Below, piece by piece: positions 18,039-26,466 of a stretch of 64,000 nt of DNA. Both the position numbers and the translations under genes were made by a program. The notes beneath the pieces are model-generated. The model had not been told where the DNA came from. It saw only the letters and a list, made by a program, of their open reading frames with translations, and ran no database searches. The number at the start of each line of letters is the position of its first letter. Positions within the stretch are counted from its first letter, which is position 1. Source of the DNA: an uncultured Lachnospiraceae bacterium (GTDB lineage: Bacteria; Bacillota; Clostridia; Lachnospirales; Lachnospiraceae); the NCBI GenBank assembly GCA_934351255.1, contig CAKRJH010000001.1, positions 124,001 through 188,000 on the forward strand. Reading direction: 5' to 3'.

Positions 18039-18121
18039 ATTTTTTTGACGTATACAATAATACGCGTACACAAGATTGTAATGTATGAACAGAATGGATA
18101 TAAAAAGAGTTTCTACTATAT

Positions 18122-18152
18122 AAAAGGCATGCTATGAAACAGCATGCCTTTT
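18122..18152 (-). terminator. terminator of the SGNH hydrolase gene (bidirectional form)
   Basis: Perfect 12-bp stem AAAAGGCATGCT / AGCATGCCTTTT with a 7-nt loop, between convergent genes, with A/T tracts on both sides. Confidence 0.75.
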
Positions 18153-18204
18153 ATATATGGTAGATGAAAATGGTGGGGAATATTCCCGGATCGCTGACAG
18201 GAAG

Positions 18205-18882
18205 TCAGGCGATATGTTTTGTGCCGGCGGATGCAGACCGGCTGGATGTGGCCGGAAAAATGTGTCGGACGAAAGTCCGGGCGATGAGGTCGGACAGGGC
18301 GGCGTGGCCGGATGCATCCATGTGCTCCTGATCAAGCGCACTCGGCGCGGCCACACGGGAAGCGTCCAGGAAGAAGGTGCCACGTGACTGTGCCAGCTCT
18401 TTGTAGCAGGAGGCGAGTTCCCGGCTGACGCGGACGGACTGCCGGTTGAATTCCGGATCAAATCCATCCTCAAAGACGCGGTTTCCCAGATGGATCGGTG
18501 AAAGCAGCAGAATGTGCGATGCAGGAACAAAACGTTCGAGGATATCTAACAGATCGGATACTCCGCTTGCTATTTCGGGAGCGGAGGCGTGAAATGCACT
18601 TTTGCAGTCATTGGTGCCGAGCATCAGAACCACATAGTCTACCGGAGCGTGCGTCTCAAGGATCAGATCGAGATTCCTGATCAGTGCACGGTGTGGGCGG
18701 ACGGCATCCTCATAGACGGAGGTGCGGCCGCACAGTCCTTCTTCGATAATCTCTATATTCTGTGGGCGGAGTTTGTCGGCCAGAAGACTGGTCCAGCGGA
18801 TGCCGTGACCAAATCGTTCCCAATTGGCCGGATTGAGACCGTAAGTGTTGGAATCGCCGATGCATAAGATTGTTTTCTTCAT
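18205..18882 (-). CDS. SGNH/GDSL-type hydrolase
   Basis: A 225-aa esterase-like protein with the four SGNH blocks: CIGDSNTYG (nucleophile Ser near the start), EGLCGRTS (Gly block), MLGTNDC (Asn block) and DQEHMDASGHAAL (Asp-His block). The family hydrolyses acyl esters of lipids or sugars (TesA and arylesterase types); the substrate here is unknown. No signal peptide, so it should be cytoplasmic. The start at 18882 has GGAGG nine bases upstream; the longer frame to 18933 lacks one. Confidence 0.9.
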   Translation of the reverse strand: MKKTILCIGDSNTYGLNPANWERFGHGIRWTSLLADKLRPQNIEIIEEGLCGRTSVYEDAVRPHRALIRNLDLILETHAPVDYVVLMLGTNDCKSAFHASAPEIASGVSDLLDILERFVPASHILLLSPIHLGNRVFEDGFDPEFNRQSVRVSRELASCYKELAQSRGTFFLDASRVAAPSALDQEHMDASGHAALSDLIARTFVRHIFPATSSRSASAGTKHIA

Positions 18883-19144
18883 ATATAAAGACCTCCGTTC
18901 TGTTGCTCTGTCGTGCTGAGTCTCTGTAGTCATTCCGATTGAACTGCATCAATCGTTATCGTGCTTTTATCATAGCACAGGACAGGACGGATAGGATAAT
19001 ACGAATGAATTATAGGTTGCTATAAGTAATGCTTATGACAAATTGATGGAAATGTACAAAATGTCTGTGAAATAAAAGAAAACAGGAGATAAATTGTGCA
19101 AAACGTAGAAAATCATTTTGCGACGTAAAAAAACGACAGAAAAC

Positions 19145-19173
19145 TTGCAAAAGCACGATAAAAGTTGTATATT
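19145..19173 (+). promoter_or_regulatory. promoter of the S10 ribosomal operon
   Basis: TTGCAA (19145-19150), 17-nt spacer and TATATT (19168-19173) lie 316 bases before rpsJ. This is the best promoter in the 600-base gap and gives a long untranslated leader. Confidence 0.65.
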
Positions 19174-19179
19174 AGTAGA

Positions 19180-19488
19180 TGCTGTGGCATGATAGCGGTG
19201 AAGCGTGAGGTTGCTGCCGGATGGAGACAGACGGCAGGTTTTCCGTGGAGCGAATGTCAAGTTAGAAAACTGGCGACAAGTCACTGTATACAATTTAACA
19301 TTCTGCTTAGTAGCAGATAAGACGGGTGTTCTATGAATCCTGTGTTAAAAAATAGGACACACCCGGATAAGTGTACAGTCACCACTTGTTGCGCTGTAAT
19401 TAGTGAACAGAGTCAAAATATCCATTGGCTTAGCCGGAGACGGCAGATCAGTTGTTCACCAAAGTGCGAAAAGGAGGCGGCTTTTTTT
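19180..19488 (+). promoter_or_regulatory. ~300-nt 5' leader of the S10 operon
   Basis: No real gene is seen between promoter and rpsJ. The frame from ATG 19333 is in phase with rpsJ but is not part of S10. Imperfect stem-loops are visible, for example GGGTGTTCTA (19324-19333) with TAGGACACACCC (19353-19364). S10-operon leaders in other bacteria bind a ribosomal protein (L4 in E. coli). An autoregulatory role here is only an inference from position and length. Confidence 0.5.
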
Positions 19489-19803
19489 ATGGCAAACGTA
19501 ATGAGAATTACACTGAAAGCGTATGACCACAATCAGATCGATCATGCGGCTGGAAAAATTATCGACACAGTTAAGAAGACAGGTGCTAAGGTTAGCGGTC
19601 CTGTACCACTTCCGACCAAGAAGGAAGTAGTTACGATTCTTCGTGCTGTTCATAAGTATAAGGATTCCAGAGAGCAGTTCGAGCAGAGAACTCACAAGAG
19701 ACTGATTGATGTAATCGCTCCTACTCAGAAGACCATTGAAGCCCTTACCAAGATGGAGATGCCATCTGGTGTAGCGGTTGAGCTCAAGATGAAAGAGAAG
19801 TAG
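19489..19803 (+). CDS. rpsJ: 30S ribosomal protein S10
   Basis: The 104-aa product matches S10 throughout: MRITLKAYDHNQIDHAAGKI at the start, VPLPTKKEVVTILR in the middle and a THKRLIDV loop. It sits in the 30S head and is also NusE, the antitermination partner of NusB. First gene of the super-operon. The start at 19489 follows AAGGAGG with an unusually T-rich 11-base spacer. The in-frame ATG at 19333 is rejected. Confidence 0.97.
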   Translation: MANVMRITLKAYDHNQIDHAAGKIIDTVKKTGAKVSGPVPLPTKKEVVTILRAVHKYKDSREQFEQRTHKRLIDVIAPTQKTIEALTKMEMPSGVAVELKMKEK

Positions 19804-19939
19804 GAATTAAAATCGTAAATCCTTAGGGTTTATTATAGATGTAAACCATCTAGGATGATTTTATAGCAATGGCAGACTGTTCACAGGCGGTGCTGTTATC
19901 TATAAAATCCGCTGTAGATCAAACAGGAGGTAAAACAAA
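19804..19939 (+). promoter_or_regulatory. structured rpsJ-rplC intergenic region
   Basis: Two stem-loops occupy this 136-base gap: GGTTTA/TAAACC around 19827-19848, and a perfect 10-bp closing stem GATTTTATAG (19857-19866) / CTATAAAATC (19900-19909) with an internal branch. Most other gaps in this operon are far shorter. There is no T-run, so it is not a simple terminator. It may be a processing site or ribosomal-protein binding leader. Confidence 0.5.
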
Positions 19940-20623
19940 ATGAAGAAAGCTATTTTAGCTACGAAGATCGGTATGACACAGATCTTCAACGACAACGGAG
20001 TACTGACTCCGGTTACTGTACTTCAGGCTGGTCCTTGTTATGTAACACAGGTTAAAACTGTGGACAACGACGGTTACAGTGCAGTTCAGGTAGGCTTTGT
20101 GGACAAGAAAGACAAGGTGATCACAAAAGATGCTACCGGAAAGAAAGAAGTAAAGAGAAGTCACGGCGTTAACAAGCCACTGCAGGGACATTTTGCGAAA
20201 GCAGGTGTAACTGGCAAGAGATATCTGAAAGAGTTCAAGCTTGAGGATGCAGAGAACTACACCTTGGGCCAGGAAATCAAAGCAGACATCTTCGAGGTTG
20301 GTGACAAGATTGATGCTACAGGCACAAGCAAAGGTAAGGGATTCCAGGGTGCGATCAAGAGACACGGTCTGCACAGAGGACCTATGGGACATGGTTCCAA
20401 GTTCCATAGACATGCAGGTTCCAATGGAGCTTGTTCCGATCCTAGCCGCGTATTCAAGGGCAAGAAGATGCCTGGTCAGATGGGTTCTGTAAAGGTAACA
20501 ATCCAGAATCTTGAGATCGTACGTGTTGATGCTGAGCAGAATCTGATTCTGGTTAAGGGCGCTGTTCCTGGACCAAAGAAATCTGTTATCACACTGAAGG
20601 AAACTGTTAAGGTTTCTAAGTAA
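19940..20623 (+). CDS. rplC: 50S ribosomal protein L3
   Basis: A 227-aa L3 with the N-terminal KKAILATKIGMTQIF and the long extension loop that reaches the peptidyl transferase centre (KGKGFQGAIKRHG, then GPMGHGSKFHRHAGSNG). It is about 15-20 residues longer than the usual 209 aa, mainly in the middle beta-barrel region (EVKRSHGVNKPLQGHFAKA). L3 starts 50S assembly with L24. AACAGGAGG precedes the ATG. Confidence 0.97.
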   Translation: MKKAILATKIGMTQIFNDNGVLTPVTVLQAGPCYVTQVKTVDNDGYSAVQVGFVDKKDKVITKDATGKKEVKRSHGVNKPLQGHFAKAGVTGKRYLKEFKLEDAENYTLGQEIKADIFEVGDKIDATGTSKGKGFQGAIKRHGLHRGPMGHGSKFHRHAGSNGACSDPSRVFKGKKMPGQMGSVKVTIQNLEIVRVDAEQNLILVKGAVPGPKKSVITLKETVKVSK

Positions 20624-20649
20624 TTCTTTTAGAAAGGAGGAGCACACAG

Positions 20650-21312
20650 ATGGCTAACGTATCTGTTTATAATAAGGAAGGCAGCGAAGTAGGTTCTATG
20701 GAACTCAAAGATAGCGTGTTCGCTGCAAATGTAAATGAGCATTTGATGCATATGGCTGTTGTATTACAGCTTGCAAACAAGCGTCAGGGTACACAGAAGG
20801 CTAAGACTCGTTCAGAAGTCCGCGGCGGTGGCCGTAAGCCTTGGAGACAGAAGGGAACAGGTCATGCAAGACAGGGTTCTACAAGATCTCCACAGTGGAC
20901 CGGCGGTGGTGTTGTATTTGCTCCAACACCTAGAGATTATTCCTTCAAGATGAACAAGAAGGAGAAGGCTGCAGCAATCAAGTCTGCACTGACAAGCAAA
21001 GTTAACGAGGGCAAGTTCTTCGTAGTAGAGGATCTGGCATTCGATGAGATCAAGACAAAGAACGTAGTAAATGTTCTGAAGGCTCTGGATGTAAACAAGG
21101 CACTGATCGTTCTTGAAGGAAAGAAGAAGGACGAGGAAAAGGTTGCTGAGGACATCGCAGCAGCAAACAACACTGTACTGTGTTCTGCAAAGAACATCGA
21201 GGGTGTAAGAACTGTTACTTCTGCAGAGATCAACGTATACGATATCCTGAAATACGATACCGTAGTGATCGTAAAGAATGCAGTAGAGAGAATTGAGGAG
21301 GTGTACGCATAA
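20650..21312 (+). CDS. rplD: 50S ribosomal protein L4
   Basis: A 220-aa L4 with the exit-tunnel loop (TRSEVRGGGRKPWRQKGTG, HARQGSTRSPQW, GGGVVFAPTPRDY), whose arginines line the tunnel where macrolides bind, and a C-terminal globular domain. In E. coli L4 also represses its own S10 operon. Its last base is shared with the start codon of rplW (TAATG), indicating coupling. Confidence 0.97.
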   Translation: MANVSVYNKEGSEVGSMELKDSVFAANVNEHLMHMAVVLQLANKRQGTQKAKTRSEVRGGGRKPWRQKGTGHARQGSTRSPQWTGGGVVFAPTPRDYSFKMNKKEKAAAIKSALTSKVNEGKFFVVEDLAFDEIKTKNVVNVLKALDVNKALIVLEGKKKDEEKVAEDIAAANNTVLCSAKNIEGVRTVTSAEINVYDILKYDTVVIVKNAVERIEEVYA

Positions 21313-21611
21313 TGGCAGATTTAAAGTATTATGACATTATCCAGAAGCCAATCATCACTGAGAAGTCCATGGCTGGCATGGAATTTAAGAAGTACACATT
21401 TTCCGTACATCCTGAAGCAACAAAGGCTCAGATCAAGGAAGCTGTAGAGAAGCTTTTCGAGGGCACAAAGGTTGCCAAGGTAAACACCATGAACAACGAC
21501 GGTAAGACTCGTCGTCGTGGAAGAACTCAGGGAAAGACTGCTAAGACAAAGAAAGCAATCGTTCAGCTTACTGAGGACAGCAAGGATATCGAGATCTTCG
21601 AGGGTCTGTAA
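21312..21611 (+). CDS. rplW: 50S ribosomal protein L23
   Basis: A 99-aa L23 (YDIIQKPIITEKSM start, KYTFSVHPEATKAQIKEAVEKLF core, NDGKTRRRGRTQGKT loop). L23 sits at the tunnel exit and docks trigger factor and SRP. The rRNA-binding loop with clustered arginines is intact. The start overlaps the rplD stop by one base. Confidence 0.97.
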   Translation: MADLKYYDIIQKPIITEKSMAGMEFKKYTFSVHPEATKAQIKEAVEKLFEGTKVAKVNTMNNDGKTRRRGRTQGKTAKTKKAIVQLTEDSKDIEIFEGL

Positions 21612-21674
21612 GATATCGCAGCATATTCGCCTGGAAAACCTATCAGGCGGAAGTATTGAAAGGAGATAAACGTC

Positions 21675-22523
21675 ATGGGAATCAAAAAGTTTAACCCATA
21701 TACCCCTTCCAGAAGACATATGACGACACTGGACAAGACAGAGATCACTGCTGTTTCTCCGGAAAAGTCTTTAACTGTGTCTCTGAAGAAGAACGCCGGT
21801 CGTAACAATCAGGGTAAGATCACTGTAAGACATCACGGCGGCGGTTCCAGAAGAAAGTACAGAATCATCGATTTCAAGAGAAATAAGAAAGATGGTATTC
21901 CGGCAACGGTTAAGACCATCGAGTACGATCCAAACCGTACAGCAAATATCGCACTGATCTGCTACGCAGACGGTGAGAAGGCATATATCCTGGCTCCGGA
22001 GGGACTGAAGGTTGGTCAGAAGATCATGAATGGTCCTGAGGCAGAGATCCAGGTTGGTAACTGCTTACCACTGGCTAACATCCCGGTAGGTACCCAGGTA
22101 CACAACATTGAGTTATACCCTGGCAAGGGCGGACAGCTCGTTCGTTCTGCTGGTATCAGCGCACAGCTGATGGCAAAGGAAGGAAAGTATGCAACACTTC
22201 GTCTTCCATCCGGTGAGATGAGAATGGTTCCTATCGTATGCCGCGCAACCATCGGAGTTGTCGGAAACGGTGAGCATGCTCTGGTTAACATCGGTAAAGC
22301 CGGTCGTAAGAGAAACATGGGTATCAGACCTACAGTTCGTGGTTCCGTAATGAACCCTAATGACCATCCACACGGTGGTGGTGAAGGTAAGGCTCCAGTT
22401 GGACGTTCCGGACCTTGCACACCTTGGGGCAAGCCTGCACTCGGCTTGAAGACACGTAAGAAGAACAACAAGTCTAATAAGTTGATCGTTCGTAGAAGAG
22501 ATGGTAAAGCTTTGGCAAAATAA
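21675..22523 (+). CDS. rplB: 50S ribosomal protein L2
   Basis: A 282-aa L2, normal length. It has GRNNQGKITVRHHGGGSRRKYR, the SH3-like core, and the C-terminal GVVMNP-type peptide appearing here as GSVMNPNDHPHGGGEGKAPVG. That segment holds the conserved histidine near the peptidyl transferase centre. AAAGGAGATAAACGTC precedes the ATG. Confidence 0.98.
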   Translation: MGIKKFNPYTPSRRHMTTLDKTEITAVSPEKSLTVSLKKNAGRNNQGKITVRHHGGGSRRKYRIIDFKRNKKDGIPATVKTIEYDPNRTANIALICYADGEKAYILAPEGLKVGQKIMNGPEAEIQVGNCLPLANIPVGTQVHNIELYPGKGGQLVRSAGISAQLMAKEGKYATLRLPSGEMRMVPIVCRATIGVVGNGEHALVNIGKAGRKRNMGIRPTVRGSVMNPNDHPHGGGEGKAPVGRSGPCTPWGKPALGLKTRKKNNKSNKLIVRRRDGKALAK

Positions 22524-22570
22524 TTGCAGAGCTCACGAGCCAGTAGATCACTGGCAGAATGGAGGATACA

Positions 22571-22846
22571 ATGGCACGTTCATTAAAGAAGGGACCTTTC
22601 GCTGATGCTCATCTTTTAAAGAAGGTAGATGCAGCAGTAGCATCAGACGATAAGGCTGTTATTAAGACATGGTCTCGTCGTTCCACTATTTTCCCATCAT
22701 TCGTTGGTTTGACATTTGCAGTACATGACGGAAGAAAGCATGTACCTGTATATGTAACAGAGGATATGGTAGGACATAAGCTCGGCGAGTTCGTTGCAAC
22801 CAGAACCTATAGAGGACATGGTAAGGACGAGAAAAAAGGAAGATAG
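22571..22846 (+). CDS. rpsS: 30S ribosomal protein S19
   Basis: A 91-aa S19 (MARSLKKGPFADAHLLKKV start; SRRSTIFPSFVGLTFAVHDGRKHVPV core; GHKLGEFVATRTYRGHGKD end). It sits in the 30S head beside S13. The start at 22571 has GGAGG 6 bases upstream; the ATG at 22559 lies within that site. The following 84-base gap holds an 8-bp hairpin (GCAGGCTG/CAGCCTGC, 22862-22880). Confidence 0.97.
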   Translation: MARSLKKGPFADAHLLKKVDAAVASDDKAVIKTWSRRSTIFPSFVGLTFAVHDGRKHVPVYVTEDMVGHKLGEFVATRTYRGHGKDEKKGR

Positions 22847-22930
22847 GAATGCAGGAGGCAGGCAGGCTGATACAGCCTGCGCCCCGCAGACCTCATAGTA
22901 TATTTGATTGATTGAAAGGAGGCTTCATCC

Positions 22931-23320
22931 ATGGCAAAGGGACATAGATCTCAAATTAAAAGAGAGAGAAATGAGAACCAGAGAGACACCAGACCTTCTG
23001 CAAAGTTATCTTATGCAAGAGTATCTGTTCAGAAGGCATGTTATGTGTTAGACGCCATCAGAGGCAAAGATGTAGAAACAGCAATTGGTATTTTAACGTA
23101 CAATCCAAGATATGCTTCTAGCATCATCTTAAAGTTATTACAGTCTGCAGTTGCAAACGCAGAGAACAACAATGGTATGAATCCTGCAGATTTATACATT
23201 GAAGAGTGTTATGCAAACAAAGGACCGACAATGAAGAGAATCAGACCAAGAGCACAGGGTAGAGCATATCGTATTGAGAAGAGAATGAGTCACATCACAA
23301 TCGTTCTCAACGAGCGCTAA
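22931..23320 (+). CDS. rplV: 50S ribosomal protein L22
   Basis: A 129-aa L22: RPSAKLSYARVSVQKACYVLDAIRGKDVETAIGIL in the globular domain and the tunnel beta-hairpin MKRIRPRAQGRAYRIEKRMSHITIVL. An N-terminal basic extension (AKGHRSQIKRERNENQRD) of about 20 residues precedes the usual start, as often in Lachnospiraceae. The ATG has AAAGGAGGCTTCATCC before it. Confidence 0.97.
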   Translation: MAKGHRSQIKRERNENQRDTRPSAKLSYARVSVQKACYVLDAIRGKDVETAIGILTYNPRYASSIILKLLQSAVANAENNNGMNPADLYIEECYANKGPTMKRIRPRAQGRAYRIEKRMSHITIVLNER

Positions 23321-23351
23321 GATCCGTTGGTTCAGATGAAAGGAGATCAAA

Positions 23352-24017
23352 ATGGGACAGAAAGTTAATCCTCATGGTTTAAGAGTCGGCGTTATCAGTG
23401 ACTGGGATTCTAATTGGTTTGCAGAGGACAAATTTGCAGACTATCTTGTAGAAGATTACAACATCAGAAAGTTTGTAAAGAAGAAGTTATACAGCGCCGG
23501 TATCTCAAAGATTGAGATTGAGAGACCAACCGACAAGGTTAGAGTTATCATTCATACAGCAAAGCCTGGCTTTGTAATTGGTAAGGGTGGAGCAGAGATC
23601 GAGAATCTGAAGAAAGAGCTGTTAAAGGTGATCGACCGTAAGGTAGCCTTAGATATCAAGATCATGGATATCAAGAACCCTGACAGCCACGCTCAGTTAG
23701 TAGCTGAGAATATTGCACAGCAGTTAGAGAATCGTATTTCTTTCCGTCGTGCAATGAAGTCTGCAATGAGCAGAACCATGAAGACCGGAGCAAAGGGTGT
23801 TAAGGCATCTTGTTCAGGACGTCTTGGTGGAGCTGATATGGCTCGTACAGAGACTTACACAGAGGGAACCACTCCTCTTCAGACACTTCGTGCAGATATT
23901 GACTACGGTTTCGCAGAGGCCGACACAACTTATGGTAAGGTTGGTGTAAAGGTTTGGGTTTACCACGGTGAAATCCTTCCAACCAAGAAGACCAAAAAGG
24001 AAGGGAGCGATAAATAA
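23352..24017 (+). CDS. rpsC: 30S ribosomal protein S3
   Basis: A 221-aa S3 with the type II KH domain (IIHTAKPGFVIGKGGAEIENLKKEL) at the mRNA entry tunnel and the C-terminal GVKVWVYHGEILP segment. Length and motifs are normal. Its stop codon overlaps the rplP start by one base. Confidence 0.97.
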   Translation: MGQKVNPHGLRVGVISDWDSNWFAEDKFADYLVEDYNIRKFVKKKLYSAGISKIEIERPTDKVRVIIHTAKPGFVIGKGGAEIENLKKELLKVIDRKVALDIKIMDIKNPDSHAQLVAENIAQQLENRISFRRAMKSAMSRTMKTGAKGVKASCSGRLGGADMARTETYTEGTTPLQTLRADIDYGFAEADTTYGKVGVKVWVYHGEILPTKKTKKEGSDK

Positions 24018-24454
24018 TGTTAATGCCAAAGAGAGTAAAGCATCGTAAACAGTTCCGCGGTAGCATGACAGGTAAGGCGCTCAGAGGAAACAAGATTTCA
24101 AACGGTGATTACGGTATCGTTGCTTTAGAACCAGCATGGATTAAGTCAAATCAGATCGAGGCTGCCCGTATCGCGATGACGCGTTACATCAAGCGTGGTG
24201 GTAAGGTCTGGATCAAGATTTTCCCGGATAAGCCAGTAACAGCAAAGCCTGCTGAGACCCGAATGGGTTCCGGAAAGGGTGCACTGGAGTATTGGGTAGC
24301 AGTAGTTAAGCCAGGTCGCGTAATGTTCGAGATCTCTGGCGTATCAGAGGAAGTAGCTAGAGAAGCTTTACGTCTTGCAACTCACAAGTTACCAGTGAAA
24401 TGTAAGGTCGTATCTCGCGCAGACTTAGAAGGAGGTGCGGGCAGTGAAGAGTAA
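24017..24454 (+). CDS. rplP: 50S ribosomal protein L16
   Basis: A 145-aa L16 (MLMPKRVKHRKQFRG start; ARIAMTRYIKRGGKVWIKIFPDKP; the flexible loop ETRMGSGKGALEYWVAVVKPGRVMFE near the A-site tRNA). The first ATG is used: AAGGAAGGGAG is 10 bases upstream and the family begins MLMPKR. The gene overlaps the start of rpmC by 11 bases. Confidence 0.97.
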   Translation: MLMPKRVKHRKQFRGSMTGKALRGNKISNGDYGIVALEPAWIKSNQIEAARIAMTRYIKRGGKVWIKIFPDKPVTAKPAETRMGSGKGALEYWVAVVKPGRVMFEISGVSEEVAREALRLATHKLPVKCKVVSRADLEGGAGSEE

Positions 24455-24641
24455 GCAGTTTTTAGAGGATTTAAGAACAAAATCTGCAGCAGAGTTAAAT
24501 GAAGATTTAGTAGCTGCAAAGAAGGAGCTTTTTAATCTGAAGTTCCAGAACGCAACAAATCAGCTGGACAACACAAGTCGTATTCGCGAAGTTAAGAAGA
24601 ACATCGCAAGAATCCAGACAGTGCTCGCAGCTCAGAAATAA
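24444..24641 (+). CDS. rpmC: 50S ribosomal protein L29
   Basis: A 65-aa two-helix protein (MKSKQFLEDLRTKSAAELNE...LFNLKFQNATNQLDNTSRI) matching L29, which binds at the tunnel exit next to L23. The start is GTG 24444, because AGAAGGAGG ends 8 bases before it; GTG 24435 overlaps that site. It begins inside rplP. Confidence 0.95.
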   Translation: MKSKQFLEDLRTKSAAELNEDLVAAKKELFNLKFQNATNQLDNTSRIREVKKNIARIQTVLAAQK

Positions 24642-24686
24642 TAGATGCCTGTTCAGGCCACATTGTTAGGAAAGGAGAACACGATC

Positions 24687-24941
24687 GTGGAGAGAAATCT
24701 TAGAAAGACTCGTGTCGGTAAAGTTGTAAGCGACAAGATGGACAAAACAGTCGTTGTTGCTGTTGTAGATAATGTAAAGCATCCACTTTACAACAAAATC
24801 GTTAAAAGAACCCGTAAGATGAAGGTTCATGACGAGAACAATGAATGCAAGATTGGTGATAGAGTAAGAGTTATGGAGACCAGACCACTGTCAAAGGATA
24901 AGAGATGGAGACTGGTAGAGATCATCGAGAGAGCAAAGTAA
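24687..24941 (+). CDS. rpsQ: 30S ribosomal protein S17
   Basis: An 84-aa S17 (VERNLRKTRVGKVVSDKMDKTVVV; HPLYNKIVKRTRKMKVHDE; GDRVRVMETRPLSKDKRWRLVEI), an OB-fold protein that binds 16S helix 11. It starts at GTG 24687 with AAAGGAG nine bases upstream; the ATG at 24645 would add an unrelated 14-residue extension. Confidence 0.96.
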   Translation: MERNLRKTRVGKVVSDKMDKTVVVAVVDNVKHPLYNKIVKRTRKMKVHDENNECKIGDRVRVMETRPLSKDKRWRLVEIIERAK

Positions 24942-24997
24942 TTTAGTGTAAATCGAGGAAAGTCGAAGTAATTTTTCGACAGAATATGGAGGTAAAC

Positions 24998-25366
24998 ATG
25001 GTACAGCAGGAATCAAGACTGAAAGTAGCTGATAATACAGGTGCTAAAGAACTTCTTTGTATCAGAGTTATGGGCGGATCTACAAGAAGATACGCTACAA
25101 TCGGTGACGTCATCGTTGCTTCTGTTAAAGATGCAACACCAGGCGGTGTTGTAAAGAAGGGTGATGTAGTCAAGGCTGTTGTTGTTCGTACAGTTAAGAC
25201 CACACGTCGTCCGGACGGATCTTACATCAAATTCGATGAGAACGCAGCCGTAATCATCAAGGATGATAAGACACCAAAGGGAACACGTATCTTTGGACCA
25301 GTAGCCAGAGAGTTAAGAGACAAACAGTTTATGAAAATCGTTTCATTAGCACCAGAAGTATTATAA
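24998..25366 (+). CDS. rplN: 50S ribosomal protein L14
   Basis: A 122-aa L14 (MVQQESRLKVADNTGAKELLCIRVMGG; KGDVVKAVVVRTVKTTRRPDGSYIKFDENAAVII; GTRIFGPVARELR). It binds 23S rRNA near the 30S interface and takes part in bridge B8. Start at 24998 with ATGGAGGTAAAC as binding site; full family length. Confidence 0.97.
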   Translation: MVQQESRLKVADNTGAKELLCIRVMGGSTRRYATIGDVIVASVKDATPGGVVKKGDVVKAVVVRTVKTTRRPDGSYIKFDENAAVIIKDDKTPKGTRIFGPVARELRDKQFMKIVSLAPEVL

Positions 25367-25379
25367 GGAGGTGTCGACA

Positions 25380-25685
25380 GTGGCAACCAGTAAGATTAAG
25401 AAGGGTGATACCGTAAAGGTAATCGCCGGTAAAGATAAAGGCCGTGAGGGCAAGGTAACATCTGTCAAGGATGGCAAGGTTGTTATCGAAGGAATTAATC
25501 AGGTAACTAAGCATGCAAAGCCAAGTCAGGCAAACCCACAGGGTGGAATCATCCAGCAGTCAGCACCACTTGACATTTCTAACGTAATGTACGTTAGCAA
25601 GGGAAAGCCTTCCCGCGTTGGATTCAAGGTTGAAGATGGCAAGAAGGTTCGTTATGCAAAAGCAACTGGTGAAGTTATCGATTAA
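25380..25685 (+). CDS. rplX: 50S ribosomal protein L24
   Basis: A 101-aa L24 with the KOW motif at the start (IKKGDTVKVIAGKDKGREGKV) and the GINQVTKHAKPSQANPQGGI segment. An assembly-initiator protein with L3. GTG at 25380 is chosen since AAGGAGG lies 8 bases upstream; GTG 25371 overlaps it. Confidence 0.96.
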   Translation: MATSKIKKGDTVKVIAGKDKGREGKVTSVKDGKVVIEGINQVTKHAKPSQANPQGGIIQQSAPLDISNVMYVSKGKPSRVGFKVEDGKKVRYAKATGEVID

Positions 25686-25711
25686 TTACTATGGAAAGGA
25701 GGACATTTAAC

Positions 25712-26251
25712 GTGGCTCGTTTAAAAGAAACTTATTACAACGAAATCGTTGATGCAATGACTAAGAAATTTGGTTATACAAACGTGATGCAGGTACCTAA
25801 GATCGACAAGATCGTGGTAAACATGGGTATCGGCGAGGCGAAAGAGAATTCTAAGATCCTTGACACAGCTATGGCTGAGTTAGAGCAGATCACAGGTCAG
25901 AAGGCTGTGACTACAAAGGCAAAGAATTCCGTAGCAAACTTTAAGATCCGTGAGGGTATGCCAATCGGATGTAAGGTTACCTTAAGAGGAGAGAAGATGT
26001 ATGACTTCCTCGATCGTCTGGTAAACCTGGCACTGCCTCGTGTCCGCGACTTCCGTGGTGTTAATCCGGATGCATTCGACGGAAGAGGAAATTACGCTCT
26101 TGGAATCAAGGAGCAGTTAATCTTCCCAGAGATCGAGTACGACAAGGTAGATAAGGTCAGAGGTATGGATATCATCGTGGTAACCACCGCAAAGACTGAC
26201 GCAGAAGCTCGTGAATTATTGGCACAGTTTGGAATGCCATTCAAGAAGTAA
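25712..26251 (+). CDS. rplE: 50S ribosomal protein L5
   Basis: A 179-aa L5 (YTNVMQVPKIDKIVVNMGIGEA; FKIREGMPIGCKVTLRGEKMYDFLDRLVNLALPRVRDFRG; the C-terminal FPEIEYDKVDKVRGMDI). It binds 5S rRNA in the central protuberance. The GTG at 25712 follows AAAGGAGG; the ATG at 25691 precedes the binding site and is not used. Confidence 0.97.
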   Translation: MARLKETYYNEIVDAMTKKFGYTNVMQVPKIDKIVVNMGIGEAKENSKILDTAMAELEQITGQKAVTTKAKNSVANFKIREGMPIGCKVTLRGEKMYDFLDRLVNLALPRVRDFRGVNPDAFDGRGNYALGIKEQLIFPEIEYDKVDKVRGMDIIVVTTAKTDAEARELLAQFGMPFKK

Positions 26252-26264
26252 GGAGGAAAATCTC

Positions 26265-26450
26265 ATGGCTAAGACTTCTATGAAGATTAAGCAGCAGCGC
26301 AAAGCTAAGTTCTCTACAAGAGAGTACAATCGTTGCAGAATTTGTGGTAGACCACATGCTTATTTAAGAAAATACGGTATTTGCAGAATCTGTTTTCGTG
26401 AGTTGGCTTACAATGGACAGATTCCTGGCGTGAAGAAAGCAAGCTGGTAA
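26265..26450 (+). CDS. rpsZ: 30S ribosomal protein S14, zinc-binding type
   Basis: A 61-aa short S14 of the zinc (C+) type: CRICGRPHAYLRKYGICRIC gives two CxxC pairs that bind one zinc. Start at 26265 after AAGGAGGAAAATCTC. It has the usual position between rplE and rpsH. No zinc-free S14 paralogue is seen in the window. Confidence 0.97.
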   Translation: MAKTSMKIKQQRKAKFSTREYNRCRICGRPHAYLRKYGICRICFRELAYNGQIPGVKKASW

Positions 26451-26466
26451 AAGGAGGGTAAACAAG

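Noticed and set aside
19333..19488. N-terminal extension of S10 from ATG 19333
   Set aside because: The frame is in phase with rpsJ, but the extra 52 residues are unrelated to S10, and the AAGGAGG site lies immediately before the internal ATG at 19489.
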